From the NCBI RefSeq assembly GCF_003850345.1, contig NZ_CP027707.1:2604001-2668000 (forward strand): a stretch of DNA of 64,000 nucleotides, given 5' to 3'. Each line of letters begins with the position of its first letter. Positions within the stretch are counted from its first letter, which is position 1. The stretch is from Pseudomonas chlororaphis subsp. piscium. Its GTDB lineage: Bacteria > Pseudomonadota > Gammaproteobacteria > Pseudomonadales > Pseudomonadaceae. Positions 49,222 to 58,972 of this stretch are shown here, piece after piece. The translations under genes and the position numbers were made by a program. The notes beneath the pieces are model-generated. The model ran no database searches. It was given only the letters and a program-made list of their open reading frames with translations, and was not told where the DNA came from.

Positions 49222-49711
49222 CCCAATTCTGAGCTATTGCAAAAAAGGATGAGTTTTAGGACGTTTCCTAAAGCAATTTTTTCGCAGCCTTGTTAGCGTA
49301 CTCAAAAAGCGAGCTTGTGATGGCTCGGTGTGACTTGTTCAGTGTGTCTTTGGCACCACCATGGTCGTGACAAACCCCGTGCATCACCACGGTGAAAAGG
49401 AACAATGGATGTTCAATGTTTTTCCGCAAGCGCTATTCAGTTTGGCCCTTAACGGTCTCAAACATGCCTTTCAAGTCCTTGTCGTCATCGGCAATGAGCC
49501 CTTCGGTAAACCTGCGTATTCGACATTGACCTGGCCAGCAGGCGGTCAGGCCATATCCGAAGTATTGCTCCGAATGCTCAACGATGGTGCCTGTGACGCT
49601 CACGAGTCGGTTGCTGTATCTCGTTAGGTGCTCGCTAAGTATCGGCTCCGCTAAGCGGTTGAGGTTCGCTTCCCCGCGCAGCATCCATTATTTTGACTAG
49701 GGATTAGTTAT
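49222..49711. other. Gap between DUF1016 and vgrG
   Basis: About 490 bases of lower GC content precede vgrG. The longest frame is 83 codons on the minus strand (49433-49684, containing TGTIVEHSEQYFGYG), with no recognised family, and it overlaps a plus-strand frame of 88 codons (49361-49627). Neither has convincing support. The stretch may hold the vgrG promoter and the remains of older sequence. Confidence 0.35.
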
Positions 49712-52219
49712 ATGCGCCAAAGGGATTTGAGATTCACCTTCTCCGTGCTGTCCGGCCGGATGGAGTTCGAGGTCGTAGAGTTCACCCTGGAAGAAGCCAT
49801 TTGCGAGCCTTATCGGTTGACGCTCGAACTGGCCAGTGACAACCCAACCATCGATTTTGCCCAGGCCCTCGATCAGCCGGCGTTGCTGACGATCTGGCAA
49901 GGCACCACGGCTGTCCGCCATGTCCACGGTCTGGTCTCCAGCTTCACCCAGGGCAAAACCGGCTTTCGTCGCACCCGCTACCGCGTGGTGGTCGAGCCGC
50001 AGCTTGCCCGGCTTGGCCTGAGTTCCGACTGGCGGATCTTCCAGCAGAAAAGCGTGCCCGAAATACTCAAGTCGGTGTTGGCTGAGCATGGCATCCTGGA
50101 CTATCAGCAGAACACCTATACCGAGCACCTGTCCCGCGAATACTGTACCCAGGCGGGGGACACCGACCTGTATTGGTTCGATCGGCTTTCCACAGAGGAG
50201 GGCCTGTTCTATTACTTCAAATCCGATGCGACCTCTCACACGCTGATCCAGAGTGACAAGCTCTACGTTCAGGAACGCATCCAGGGCGATCCGGTGCTGT
50301 ACAGCACGCAGCCGGCGGGGGACGCTGAACGGCCCGTGCTGTACGCGTTCAGCTACACGGAAAACGTCCGCACGGCCGAACAGACTCAGCGCGACTACAC
50401 CTTCAAGCGTCCCGCGTTCAACCAGCAACAGCGTCTGGTCGGCGAGGACCTGGAACACCAGGCGCCGCACTATGAGCGCTATGACTATCCAGGACGCTAC
50501 AAGGCCAGCGCAGCCGGCAAACCCTTCACCGAAAACCGCTTGCGGGGCCACCGACAGGACACGCAGGTCGTCCAGGTCGAAGGTGACGATCCGCGCTTGA
50601 TTCCGGGCCTTTCCTTCCAGTTGACGGGCCACCCCCGGCAAGACTTCAACTGCTGGTGGCGATCGGTGCGAATCACCCACCGAGGGGTGCAGCACGCCAG
50701 CCAGCAAGAAGAGTCCGCCGACGCCGAAATGGGCGTGAGCTACGACTTCACCGCCGAGATCATTCCCGAACAGATGGAGTGGCGCCCGGTGCCTCTGCCC
50801 AGACCTCGTATCGACGGGCCGCAGATCGCCAGCGTGGTGGGCCCGGAAGGAGAGGAGATCCACACCGACGAGTTCGGCCGGGTAAAGGTTCAGTTCCCCT
50901 GGGACCGGGAGGGCAAGGACAACGAGTTCAGCTCCTGCTGGATCCGGGTATCACAAAACTGGGCCGGTGCAGACTGGGGCCATATGGCGATCCCGCGAAT
51001 TGGCCAGGAAGTCATAGTCGACTACCTCGATGGCGACTGTGACCAACCGATCATCACGGGCCGCACTTACCGTGCGAGCAACATGCCACCGTACCAACTG
51101 CCGAATCACAAGATCCTCAGCACCATCAAGAGCAAGGAATACAAAGGCAGCCGTGCCAACGAACTGCGCATCGACGACACCACCAAAGAGATCAGTGCCG
51201 CGCTGATGAGCGACCACGGCAGCACCGCGCTGCACCTGGGGTACCTGACTCACCCGCGTCCTAGCGGCGGCGCGCCACGGGGTGAAGGTTTCGAACTGCG
51301 TACCGACGAACATGGTGCAATGCGAGCAGCCAAGGGCCTGCTGCTCAGCACCGAAGAACAGTTGAATGCCAGCGGTGGTCACCTTGACCGTGGCACGGTC
51401 ATTCAAGTGCTGGAGGCTGCCCTGCAATTGGCCAAGGGCCTGGGTGACTATGCCGCCGATAACCAAGGCATCGATCACGATAAAGACCCTCAGAAAACAC
51501 TCAGCGAAGCAGTTCGCGATCTGGGGCATGGAGCCAATGATGAGTCAGGCAAAACCAACGGTGGTAAACCTGCTATCGCCCTGAGCGGTCAGGCCGGTGT
51601 TGCGGTGGCGTCGCCTAACAGCGTCATTCTGGCGGCTGGCGAGCATATCGACAGCGTGGCCCAGCAGAACCAGCAACTGACCTCGGGGTAGAGGTTCGTG
51701 GTCAATGCCGGCACCGACCTGGGGTTGTTCGCGCAAAGCGGTGAGATGCGCCACATCGCCCATCAGGGGCTGATGTTACTGCAGGCGCAGAAGAACAATA
51801 TCCGCCTGGAGGCGGATCAGAGTGTGGAGGTCAGTGCGAGCAACAACCATGTACTGGTCTCCGCGAAGGAACACATCACGCTGATGTGCGGTGGCGCTTA
51901 CCTCACCCTTAAGGGTGGCAACATCGAGCTGGGCATGCCGGGCAACTTTACCGTCAAAGCTGCCAAACACAGCATGCTGGGGGGCGCGAGTCTCGATACC
52001 GAGCTGCCGAAGTTCAAGGTGGGGGATACCCAACGACGTTTCATGCTCAAGCAGATCGATGGCCAATCGGCGATGCCCAATGTGCCCTACAAAATCACCA
52101 TGGCCAATGGTGAGGTTGTCGAAGGCACTACCGATGCAACGGGAGCTACCCAGTTATTGCAGAAAGATGCGATGAACATCGCCAGTGTGCGCATGTTGCT
52201 TTCAAAAGCTGGGGCATAA
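49712..52219 (+). pseudogene. vgrG: Type VI secretion spike protein VgrG, interrupted by an amber codon
   Basis: The reading frame spans 835 codons but contains TAG at 51689-51691 (codon 660). The flanking residues LTSG and RFVVNAGTDLG continue the VgrG sequence in the same frame, where relatives have Gln, so a CAG-to-TAG change explains it. The first part has the gp27/gp44-like base (LRFTFSVLSG...) and the gp5 OB-fold (EIHTDEFGRVKVQFPWD), then the DUF2345 region. The part after the stop has AQSGEMRHIAHQG, KEHITLMCGG and a C-terminal extension resembling a transthyretin-like cargo adaptor. It is an orphan vgrG without core secretion genes. Confidence 0.9.
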
Positions 52220-52273
52220 AGATCCAGAGCGGGTGGGCCCAGCGGATTCGTAGCGGCCCCCAAATTCAGACAG

Positions 52274-52301
52274 CTGCCTGGTCAGAAGGATTACCAGGCA
52301 G
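52274..52301 (+). promoter_or_regulatory. Stem-loop between vgrG and tle3
   Basis: CTGCCTGGT (52274-52282) and ACCAGGCAG (52293-52301) are perfect 9-base arms with a 10-base loop, ending six bases before the AAGGAG ribosome site of the lipase gene. No T-run follows. It could tune translation or mRNA processing between spike and effector. Confidence 0.5.
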
Positions 52302-52318
52302 AAGCAAGGAGAGCAGCA

Positions 52319-54496
52319 ATGAATGATGCGGTTCGGATGAGAACAATCAGTTCAGGTAAGGCCATCACCCTGCCTGGCGGTGGTGACGTGCATCTGATTG
52401 CAACTCCGCCAAAACCTTGCGTGACCATCATTGTGCATGGGGTCAACGATCTTGCCGGTTGCTATGAGCGTATCGAGCGTGGTCTATGCCAGGGGCTGAA
52501 CGAACGCCTGGATATGCCGCAGACCCTGCCCAACGGCGCCAGTAACCCGGGTTACCTGATATCGGCTGGATACAGCCTACCCTCTGATGATGACGGTAAG
52601 GCGAGCAACCCCGATGCCGTGTACTACCGGCGCAAGTTCAGCGCGTCCAGCGATGGTGGGACTATCCGCAGCGTGGTCATTCCGTTCTATTGGGGCTTTC
52701 GCGAGGAAGAAAAATACATTAACAAGACCGAGCCCCACGGTGAGTGGCTGGACCGCAACAACAACCGCCTGGATAAGACCGGCACTAAGGAGGGGGGGCA
52801 GTTCGCTAACGCTACCACCAATTTGCCCGACATGTGGGGGGAGGGTTTCAACGGTTATCCGTTCGGTATCCTTCCCCTCAATTTTGTTGGTGGCACCCTA
52901 ACCCACCCGCTGTTTTCAGCCGCAGGCCGTCGTTACATGGTGCTGGCTTCCATGCGCTTGGCCATGTTGATCAAGATCATCCGCAAGCGTTATCCCAATG
53001 ACACCATCAACATAGTCGGACATAGCCAGGGCACGATGCTCACCCTATTGGCCCATGCATTTCTCAAGGATGAAACGATAAAACCGGCCGATGGCGTGAT
53101 CATGCTCAACTCGCCCTATAGCCTGTTCCAACCCTTCAACGAAAAGACCCAGAAATGGCTAGAGCAGCAAACAACAGCTGCCCGTATCGCTACCCTCAAC
53201 GGCATCCTTCAGTTCATTGCGGGTACCCCGAACCCGGTTCCAGCACTGTCGAGTGTTGCGCTGAAAAACTGCCAGGGTTACGGCGCTATTGGCGGGCCTG
53301 GATGGACCGGCAGCACAGCATCTCAAGCCAATATCCGTGGAGAGTCCGTTTCATTTGACGAACGGGATAACCGAGGATGCACCTACCTTTACTTCACACC
53401 TCAAGATCAGACTGTGGGTCTTGGCAACGTACAGGGAATTGGTTGGCAGGGTATCGGGGATGTCGTTGATGGGCAGCCTGCACGTACCGTGTTGCCGCAG
53501 CGCTTCTACCAGCGCATCTTTACCTTGCGCAAGCGCAATGGGCAGAAGGAAGAAATCGGCAAGCACGTGCCTCCCTATTCTTACTCTCTGCTGCTTGAAG
53601 GGGAAAAAACCTGGGAAGACACCGGTTTAGGAGGATTGGACCGGAGTGGGCGTGCCAGTTTCAAGCCGGGCACCAGTGTGATGTTGACTGCTCCTCTATT
53701 GCCTGTGCCGGCAAAGGCAGATTTCTCGGCCGACGGAACCATGACCGCGCCAGGGGAAGACTCAAGCAGTGGTGTTTATCAGATCATGGACAAGCTGGAC
53801 CCCATCGATGCGGCTATTGGTCTGAGTAATGACAAGTCCCTCCGTATCAAGTCTGCCTGGCGTCCCAAGGATCCGAAGTACGCCCGTCAGGAGACGCTAG
53901 ATGAACAAGTAGCTTTTAAACGTGGCCGTGATACTGCCAGCGTGCAGCAGGCTCGTGACGACATCAATGAGCCCGCTCAGCGCGCTCATGTTTTTTCCGC
54001 ACGGTCGTTGGGCAATGGTCAGGTACTGATCACCCGCGGAGAGACGCCTTACGAAGCCCGGTTGCGCCTGCAAAGCGAGGAGTATCAAGAGGCCCAGTCC
54101 TTTCACTCGGGCATTCCGAACAACCCGGAGCACAGTCGGCAGGTACTGGCCTATGACGTGGCCATCGGCGCAGGGGAGAGTGTCGATGACATGACGTTCT
54201 ATGCGTATCTCTGTCGCGTGGCGGATTGGCGGTTGGATTGGAAGAGCAAGCGAGCGAAAGGAAGGGCACAGGCTGATGCAGATCTAGATAATGATCTTCC
54301 TGACGAATCTGTGCAGAGCTTTTATCGGATAGAAGACGATAAGAATCGCGATCTGATCGACTCCACAGTGACCTACCGCCAAAATGGCACATTGCCAGAT
54401 ACTGTAGGTAAGGCTGAGATGCCCTCCTTAGTGGCCACGCAGACCTGGGGTGGGAAAAGGCTGGGTAAATCCATCAGTTTTGGGGGGAAAGTCTGA
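52319..54496 (+). CDS. tle3: Type VI lipase effector of the Tle3 family
   Basis: This 725-residue protein has an alpha/beta-hydrolase core with the nucleophile motif GHSQGT (Ser236), the form typical of Tle3, preceded by the strand KPCVTIIVHGVND. A DUF3274-like C-terminal half follows. Tle3 of P. aeruginosa (PA0260) is a phospholipase toxin delivered to the periplasm of rival bacteria on VgrG2b. There is no signal peptide. AAGGAG lies six bases before ATG 52319. The gene overlaps the adaptor by TGATG. The neighbouring spike gene is broken, so delivery may depend on another VgrG. Confidence 0.88.
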   Translation: MNDAVRMRTISSGKAITLPGGGDVHLIATPPKPCVTIIVHGVNDLAGCYERIERGLCQGLNERLDMPQTLPNGASNPGYLISAGYSLPSDDDGKASNPDAVYYRRKFSASSDGGTIRSVVIPFYWGFREEEKYINKTEPHGEWLDRNNNRLDKTGTKEGGQFANATTNLPDMWGEGFNGYPFGILPLNFVGGTLTHPLFSAAGRRYMVLASMRLAMLIKIIRKRYPNDTINIVGHSQGTMLTLLAHAFLKDETIKPADGVIMLNSPYSLFQPFNEKTQKWLEQQTTAARIATLNGILQFIAGTPNPVPALSSVALKNCQGYGAIGGPGWTGSTASQANIRGESVSFDERDNRGCTYLYFTPQDQTVGLGNVQGIGWQGIGDVVDGQPARTVLPQRFYQRIFTLRKRNGQKEEIGKHVPPYSYSLLLEGEKTWEDTGLGGLDRSGRASFKPGTSVMLTAPLLPVPAKADFSADGTMTAPGEDSSSGVYQIMDKLDPIDAAIGLSNDKSLRIKSAWRPKDPKYARQETLDEQVAFKRGRDTASVQQARDDINEPAQRAHVFSARSLGNGQVLITRGETPYEARLRLQSEEYQEAQSFHSGIPNNPEHSRQVLAYDVAIGAGESVDDMTFYAYLCRVADWRLDWKSKRAKGRAQADADLDNDLPDESVQSFYRIEDDKNRDLIDSTVTYRQNGTLPDTVGKAEMPSLVATQTWGGKRLGKSISFGGKV

Positions 54497-56094
54497 TGCA
54501 CCGCATTCTCCCGTATCTATCTATCCCTGGTTTGCTGCTGACCAGCCATCTGGTTCTGGCGGCTACCCCCTCTCTGACGTCTACCCGCTGTTTTGCCAGC
54601 CCGGCCGCGGCCGTGACTGCCTATACCTCGGCCAAGGAGGCTACCACTGTGTCCACTGATACTCGTTACCGCGCCCCAACTACCTCACCACGTTTGGAAA
54701 CTCTTGATGTACTCAGTATCGGCATGAGTCTGGATGTGTTTCGCCAGGGGCAGGCTTGGCAGACGTTACAAGAGCAGAATGCAAAACAGCCAGAGGCTCT
54801 GCATGTTGGCAGCATCCTGCCTATGGATCCGAAGAAGTATCCAGTGACTGCCGATGATAAGGATATGGCTTCTGAAAAGCGGGAAGCAGATGCGCTGGAG
54901 TTGGGGTTGCGAGACTTCCTGGAAAAGTGGCCGATTCCTACCATTACTGTGGTTCGTGGTTGGAATCCCCAAACCCCCAATTTACGTTTTACGCCTGAAG
55001 AGACCCAAGAAAGTCTGTCGGTCATGGTCAACGATATGCGGAATCCAGCGGGATTACATTGGCACCGCATTCGTAACTTACAGGACGGCATAGTCTGCAA
55101 TGACACCCCCGAAGGGGTGGTGGAATCTCTGTTCCAGTTATTCGAGCGTAATCCTGATCTTCCTGCGTTGCTGGTATACGTTAACGAGGGGTTCAACATG
55201 GCCTTGTCATTGACGACCAAGGGCAATAAACCCATAGGGCTTGGGACCGGGCCTCGGCAACCAGGCGAGCTCACTGATTCAATGGTCGCTCTGGTCGTCG
55301 GTCGTCCCGAACGGGTCGAATGGCTGCGCTATTACGCCCAGTTTGCGAAGACGAACAAGAATCCCATTGATCCCGAGTTCACTGGTTGGGGCTGGCGCAA
55401 ACCCGCCGTGGAATTCCAGCCATCGGAATTCATTCCACAGCCCTGGACCCAACGTGCTTTTGAGCAATGGGATGCTCTCCCTGTGTTGGCCAAAATTCAC
55501 CGGCCTGTCACCGTGTCGTTGCAACGCCCTGATACTGGCGAGCGTCTGAAGCGCGAGGCCTTGACCGCCCAGTTAGCTGCTGGCTGGCAAAAAGCTATGG
55601 ATGGGCTCACTCCGAAGCCAGCTCGGCTGTTCTACGATGGCGGTTTGAACACGGCCCCTCTGGCTGAACTGCTGCCTGCCCTGAAGGCCGCTCATAGCTC
55701 GCTTGACCTGCTTGAGTCACGGGAGAGCTACGATCTCACCCAACGGCTGGGTGACACAGGGGCGGCTTCGCCTTTTGTAGGCATCGCGCTGGCCACCATG
55801 GCCAGCTATCTGAATGCCGATACCAGCATCGTCATGCCCATGCGCCGGCAGGATCGGGCGACGATCATTTCCATCACCTCGGCCACACCAGGCAAGAAAC
55901 CAGTCAGCAATCCTTTTGGGGTCAACCTGATGCCGCAGACTGCCAGCAGCGATGACCCTGCTCCCCAAACGCAGCCAGTAGGTAACCCTGTCGTGTCACC
56001 GACTCCGAAGCCGCCCGTTGTGCAAACGGACTACGCCTTGGAGGAGTTTTTGGCTGACCTGAAGCCGAACAGCAACTGGATGGACGAACTGTAA
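54496..56094 (+). CDS. tla3: Tle3-associated adaptor, DUF2875 family
   Basis: This 532-residue protein has the DUF2875 pattern (VLSIGMSLDVFRQGQAW, HWHRIRNLQDG and GWGWRKPAVEF). In P. aeruginosa the DUF2875 protein Tla3 binds Tle3 and loads it onto VgrG2b. The N-terminus has a hydrophobic stretch (YLSIPGLLLTSHLVLA) and reads as a signal sequence or membrane anchor. The C-terminus is Pro-rich. The start codon overlaps the tle3 stop. A separate Tli3 immunity gene, expected here by analogy with P. aeruginosa, is not apparent. Confidence 0.82.
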   Translation: MHRILPYLSIPGLLLTSHLVLAATPSLTSTRCFASPAAAVTAYTSAKEATTVSTDTRYRAPTTSPRLETLDVLSIGMSLDVFRQGQAWQTLQEQNAKQPEALHVGSILPMDPKKYPVTADDKDMASEKREADALELGLRDFLEKWPIPTITVVRGWNPQTPNLRFTPEETQESLSVMVNDMRNPAGLHWHRIRNLQDGIVCNDTPEGVVESLFQLFERNPDLPALLVYVNEGFNMALSLTTKGNKPIGLGTGPRQPGELTDSMVALVVGRPERVEWLRYYAQFAKTNKNPIDPEFTGWGWRKPAVEFQPSEFIPQPWTQRAFEQWDALPVLAKIHRPVTVSLQRPDTGERLKREALTAQLAAGWQKAMDGLTPKPARLFYDGGLNTAPLAELLPALKAAHSSLDLLESRESYDLTQRLGDTGAASPFVGIALATMASYLNADTSIVMPMRRQDRATIISITSATPGKKPVSNPFGVNLMPQTASSDDPAPQTQPVGNPVVSPTPKPPVVQTDYALEEFLADLKPNSNWMDEL

Positions 56095-56238
56095 AACTCA
56101 GTAGAGATCAGTTCGTGTTGTGACGGAGGCTGTTTCCTCTCTGGACCATCACCTTCCACACCTGAACACTCATCCTTCGGTGGGCACAATGCCCGCTGAG
56201 GGAGAAGTGTTTGGTCATACAACGGAAAAGGAGCAGAT

Positions 56239-56499
56239 GTGGACATCATCCGACTCGGCGACTCCACCAGTCACGGCGGCACTGTGATTGAAGCATTCAA
56301 CCAAACCGACTTGAACAGCAAACCCATGGCCGGTGTAGGCCACAAGGTTGTGTGCCCATTATGCAAAGGGGTGTTTCCGATTTCCGAGGGCAGTGCCCTG
56401 CTGGATGTTGGCGGTATCCCCGTGGCGCTCGACGGAATGAAAACAGCCTGTGGTGCCAGCCTGATCGCCAGCAATCCGAAAGGAAATGCCGAGAGTTAG
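56239..56499 (+). CDS. PAAR-domain tip protein
   Basis: This 86-residue protein from GTG 56239 (GGAG six bases upstream) starts MDIIRLGDSTSHGGTV and has CPLCKGVFPI and ALDGMKTACGASL, the PAAR pattern that forms a zinc-bound cone on the VgrG spike. There is no effector extension. It belongs to the island of vgrG, tle3 and tla3 and was probably loaded with them. Confidence 0.9.
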   Translation: MDIIRLGDSTSHGGTVIEAFNQTDLNSKPMAGVGHKVVCPLCKGVFPISEGSALLDVGGIPVALDGMKTACGASLIASNPKGNAES

Positions 56500-56588
56500 T
56501 CAGCGTAGGACGTATCGACGATCACGTACGGGCAGCTTGTCGATACCGGTTGGAAACTGATTTGCTCTACCGGTTACCGATTTAGTCA

Positions 56589-57647
56589 ATGAGCAGCGCG
56601 AGTCGATACTGCGCTGAACCTGAGCAACCAAATCTAAATCCTCGTCCATCAGGACCACCGATACCCAGCATGACCACTCCCTCTCTTAAAACCATTGAAG
56701 GTATGCAGCAACTGGCCCAATCGCGAGGAGGGCGGTGCCTATCCGACTCTTATCGCAATCTGGCTACTCGACTGTCTTGGCGCTGTGAGCATGGTCATGA
56801 GTGGCTGGCGGACCCTTACCGCGTCATTCGGGGGAGTTGGTGCCCGGTGTGTGCTCGTGTGCGACGACGCAGTACCCTGGAGACGGCGCAGCGTATTGCA
56901 TTCGAACGGGGTGGTCGCTGCCTGTCGGCTCATTGTGAGTCAGGGCGTATGCCTCTGGAGTGGCAGTGCGCCCAGGAGCATCGCTGGCAGGCAACACTGG
57001 CAAGTATCAAACAAGACCGTTGGTGTCCGACCTGCTGCCGCTTAGGCCGGCGCGATACGCTGGAGGCGATGCAGCAAATTGCGACCCAGCGGGGAGGTCG
57101 CTGTTTGTCCGAGAGCTATATCGACAGTGCAAGCGCCCTGCTCTGGGAGTGTGGCCAAGGTCATCGTTGGGAGGCAGTGCCCGCTAGTGTGAAACACCAT
57201 AGCTGGTGCCCTGTATGTGCTGTGGAGGCGCGTTGCAACACCTTAGAGCAGGTTCAGGCCGTTGCCCGAAAGCGCGGTGGCGAGTGTTTGTCTTCACGCT
57301 ATGTCAATGGCATCACGCCACTCACTTGGCGCTGTGCTGAAGGTCATGTCTGGGACGCTGGACCCGCAAGAGTCTTGCAAGGTACTTGGTGTCGGCAGTG
57401 TTATTACGACAGCATGCGCAGTGACATCAAAACCATGCACACTTTGGCTCAGGCACATGGTGGTCGGTGCCTTTCAGCACACTATGTCGATTCGCAAACC
57501 AAACTGCGTTGGATATGCAGCATCGGACACACCTGGGAAGCGATTCCTCACTCCATTACGCAGGGGACCTGGTGTCCGCTCTGTGCTTTTATGGCCAAAT
57601 GCCGCAATGCTCATAAACGGCGAAAGTACTTGGGCGTTGGAGGTTGA
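56589..57647 (+). CDS. Five-repeat zinc-ribbon (treble-clef) protein of unknown function
   Basis: The protein (352 residues from ATG 56589; ATG 56670 is an alternative start) is made of five tandem units of about 60 residues. Each follows a pattern of RGGRCLS..Y, then L.W.C..GH.W, then WCPVC, so each has a possible Cys-His-Cys-Cys zinc site. Examples are WRCEHGHEW with WCPVCA in unit 1 and WICSIGHTW with WCPLCA in unit 5. Unit 2 has CAQEHRW. Similar modules occur in phage, giant virus and endonuclease-associated proteins and may bind nucleic acid. It has no signal peptide. It directly follows PAAR, so it might be an immunity or effector gene, but this is inference. Confidence 0.75.
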   Translation: MSSASRYCAEPEQPNLNPRPSGPPIPSMTTPSLKTIEGMQQLAQSRGGRCLSDSYRNLATRLSWRCEHGHEWLADPYRVIRGSWCPVCARVRRRSTLETAQRIAFERGGRCLSAHCESGRMPLEWQCAQEHRWQATLASIKQDRWCPTCCRLGRRDTLEAMQQIATQRGGRCLSESYIDSASALLWECGQGHRWEAVPASVKHHSWCPVCAVEARCNTLEQVQAVARKRGGECLSSRYVNGITPLTWRCAEGHVWDAGPARVLQGTWCRQCYYDSMRSDIKTMHTLAQAHGGRCLSAHYVDSQTKLRWICSIGHTWEAIPHSITQGTWCPLCAFMAKCRNAHKRRKYLGVGG

Positions 57648-57953
57648 CTCTTGGGTGTTGTTGCCGGGGTGCCTGCCGGAGCGATTGCTTGATATTGCTG
57701 TTTATCCTGGTGTGAGGCGCAGTCTGTTACCCAGGGTTCTGACGAAAAACCGCGAGCCCGGTATCATGCTGCTCATCTTGGGCCGCATCTTCGTGATCGG
57801 TTTTTCATTTTCCATTGCGCAATTCATCTGCGTCGACAGCAGGAGTCAGTCCATGACGGGCCAAAAGGCTGCCAGCACTCTTGCCGACGGCCAGAAAGTG
57901 GGAGATTTGCGCTCGCACCGGCGCACGCCATTCACAGCGCAGCAGATAACCCC
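57648..57953. other. Gap between zinc-ribbon gene and fic
   Basis: This 306-base gap has no credible gene. Frames such as one ending in AQQITP at 57957 run into the fic start and have no family features. It probably holds the fic promoter. Confidence 0.4.
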
Positions 57954-58967
57954 ATGAGCCGCTACCAGCCGCCATTGACCCTGACCCCATCCATGCTCGC
58001 CTTGGTCGCCGAGATCAGCGAGCAAGTCGGGCGACTGTCGGCGCGGCATGAGTCGACCCTGACGCCACAGCTGCGGCGGGGTAATCGTATTCGCACCATC
58101 CAGGCCTCGCTGGCCATCGAGAACAACACGCTGAGTATCGAACAGGTCACGGCCGTGCTGGATGGTCGACGGGTGTTAGGCCTGCCCCGTGAGATCCAGG
58201 AGGTGCGCAATGCCTTTGCCGCCTATGAGGCCATGTCCGGTTGGCAGCCATCCTCTCGTGCGCACTTGCTGGGGGCTCATGGTTTGCTAATGCACGGGCT
58301 TATCGACGATGCCGGGCAGTTGCGTCGTGCCGGGGTCGGCATCTACCGAGAGGAAAGGTTGGTGCATATGGCCCCGCCGCCCAGCCGCGTGCCTACGCTG
58401 GTGGACGACCTGCTCAACTGGTTGTCCAGCACTGATCTGCACCCACTGCTTGCCAGCTGTGTATTTCACTACGAATTCGAATTCATCCACCCGTTCGCCG
58501 ACGGCAACGGGCGGATGGGGCGCTTGTGGCAAACGCTGATATTGAGCCTATGGCGTCCCGTTCTGGCCTGGCTGCCGGTGGAGACGGTGATTCGCGAGCA
58601 ACAGGACGCTTATTACGCTGCCCTGAGTGCTGCGGATCAACAAACCGAGGCCACACCTTTTGTCGAGTTCATGTTGCAAGCGTTGCAGCAGGCTCTGCTT
58701 GATAGCAGACAAAGCGACCAAGTAACCGATCAAGTAAGCGACCAAGTAGCTCGACTGCTGCACGTCTTGGACGGCAGCGTTGCCCTCAAAGCGGGAGAGC
58801 TGATGCAGCACTTGCAATTGGTGCACCGCCCCACCTTCCGTAACAACTACTTGGCCCCGGCATTAGCCGCCGGACTGATCGAAATGACTGATCCCGATTC
58901 GCCACGCAGCCCGGTACAGAAGTACCGGTTGACTGCGCAAGGGGCGAGGTGGGTGGCCAGTAAGTAG
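57954..58967 (+). CDS. Fic-family AMP-transferase with N-terminal inhibitory motif
   Basis: This 337-residue protein has the Fic core HPFADGNGRMGR (His179 is the catalytic base), which transfers AMP from ATP to a protein hydroxyl. The inhibitory helix motif SLAIEN (Ser52 to Asn57, glutamate at 56) lies N-terminal in the same chain, so it is a class II self-inhibited Fic protein needing no separate antitoxin. A linker with the repeats SDQV, TDQV, SDQV precedes a C-terminal winged-helix-like domain (LQLVHRPTFRNNYL). The target is unknown. A decayed copy of its 3' end is at 60943-61265. Confidence 0.9.
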   Translation: MSRYQPPLTLTPSMLALVAEISEQVGRLSARHESTLTPQLRRGNRIRTIQASLAIENNTLSIEQVTAVLDGRRVLGLPREIQEVRNAFAAYEAMSGWQPSSRAHLLGAHGLLMHGLIDDAGQLRRAGVGIYREERLVHMAPPPSRVPTLVDDLLNWLSSTDLHPLLASCVFHYEFEFIHPFADGNGRMGRLWQTLILSLWRPVLAWLPVETVIREQQDAYYAALSAADQQTEATPFVEFMLQALQQALLDSRQSDQVTDQVSDQVARLLHVLDGSVALKAGELMQHLQLVHRPTFRNNYLAPALAAGLIEMTDPDSPRSPVQKYRLTAQGARWVASK

Positions 58968-58972
58968 ATGAC

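Noticed and set aside
49433..49684. 83-codon minus-strand frame before vgrG
   Set aside because: No recognised family and an equally long frame on the other strand. It might be a fragment of an older gene, but that cannot be shown.
51698..52219. A separate gene downstream of vgrG beginning at GTG 51698
   Set aside because: It is in the same frame as vgrG and continues its sequence after TAG; there is no ribosome site. It is the C-terminal part of the interrupted vgrG.
57262..57957. 231-codon plus-strand frame overlapping the zinc-ribbon gene and its downstream gap
   Set aside because: It overlaps the repeat protein in another frame and shows no conserved motifs.
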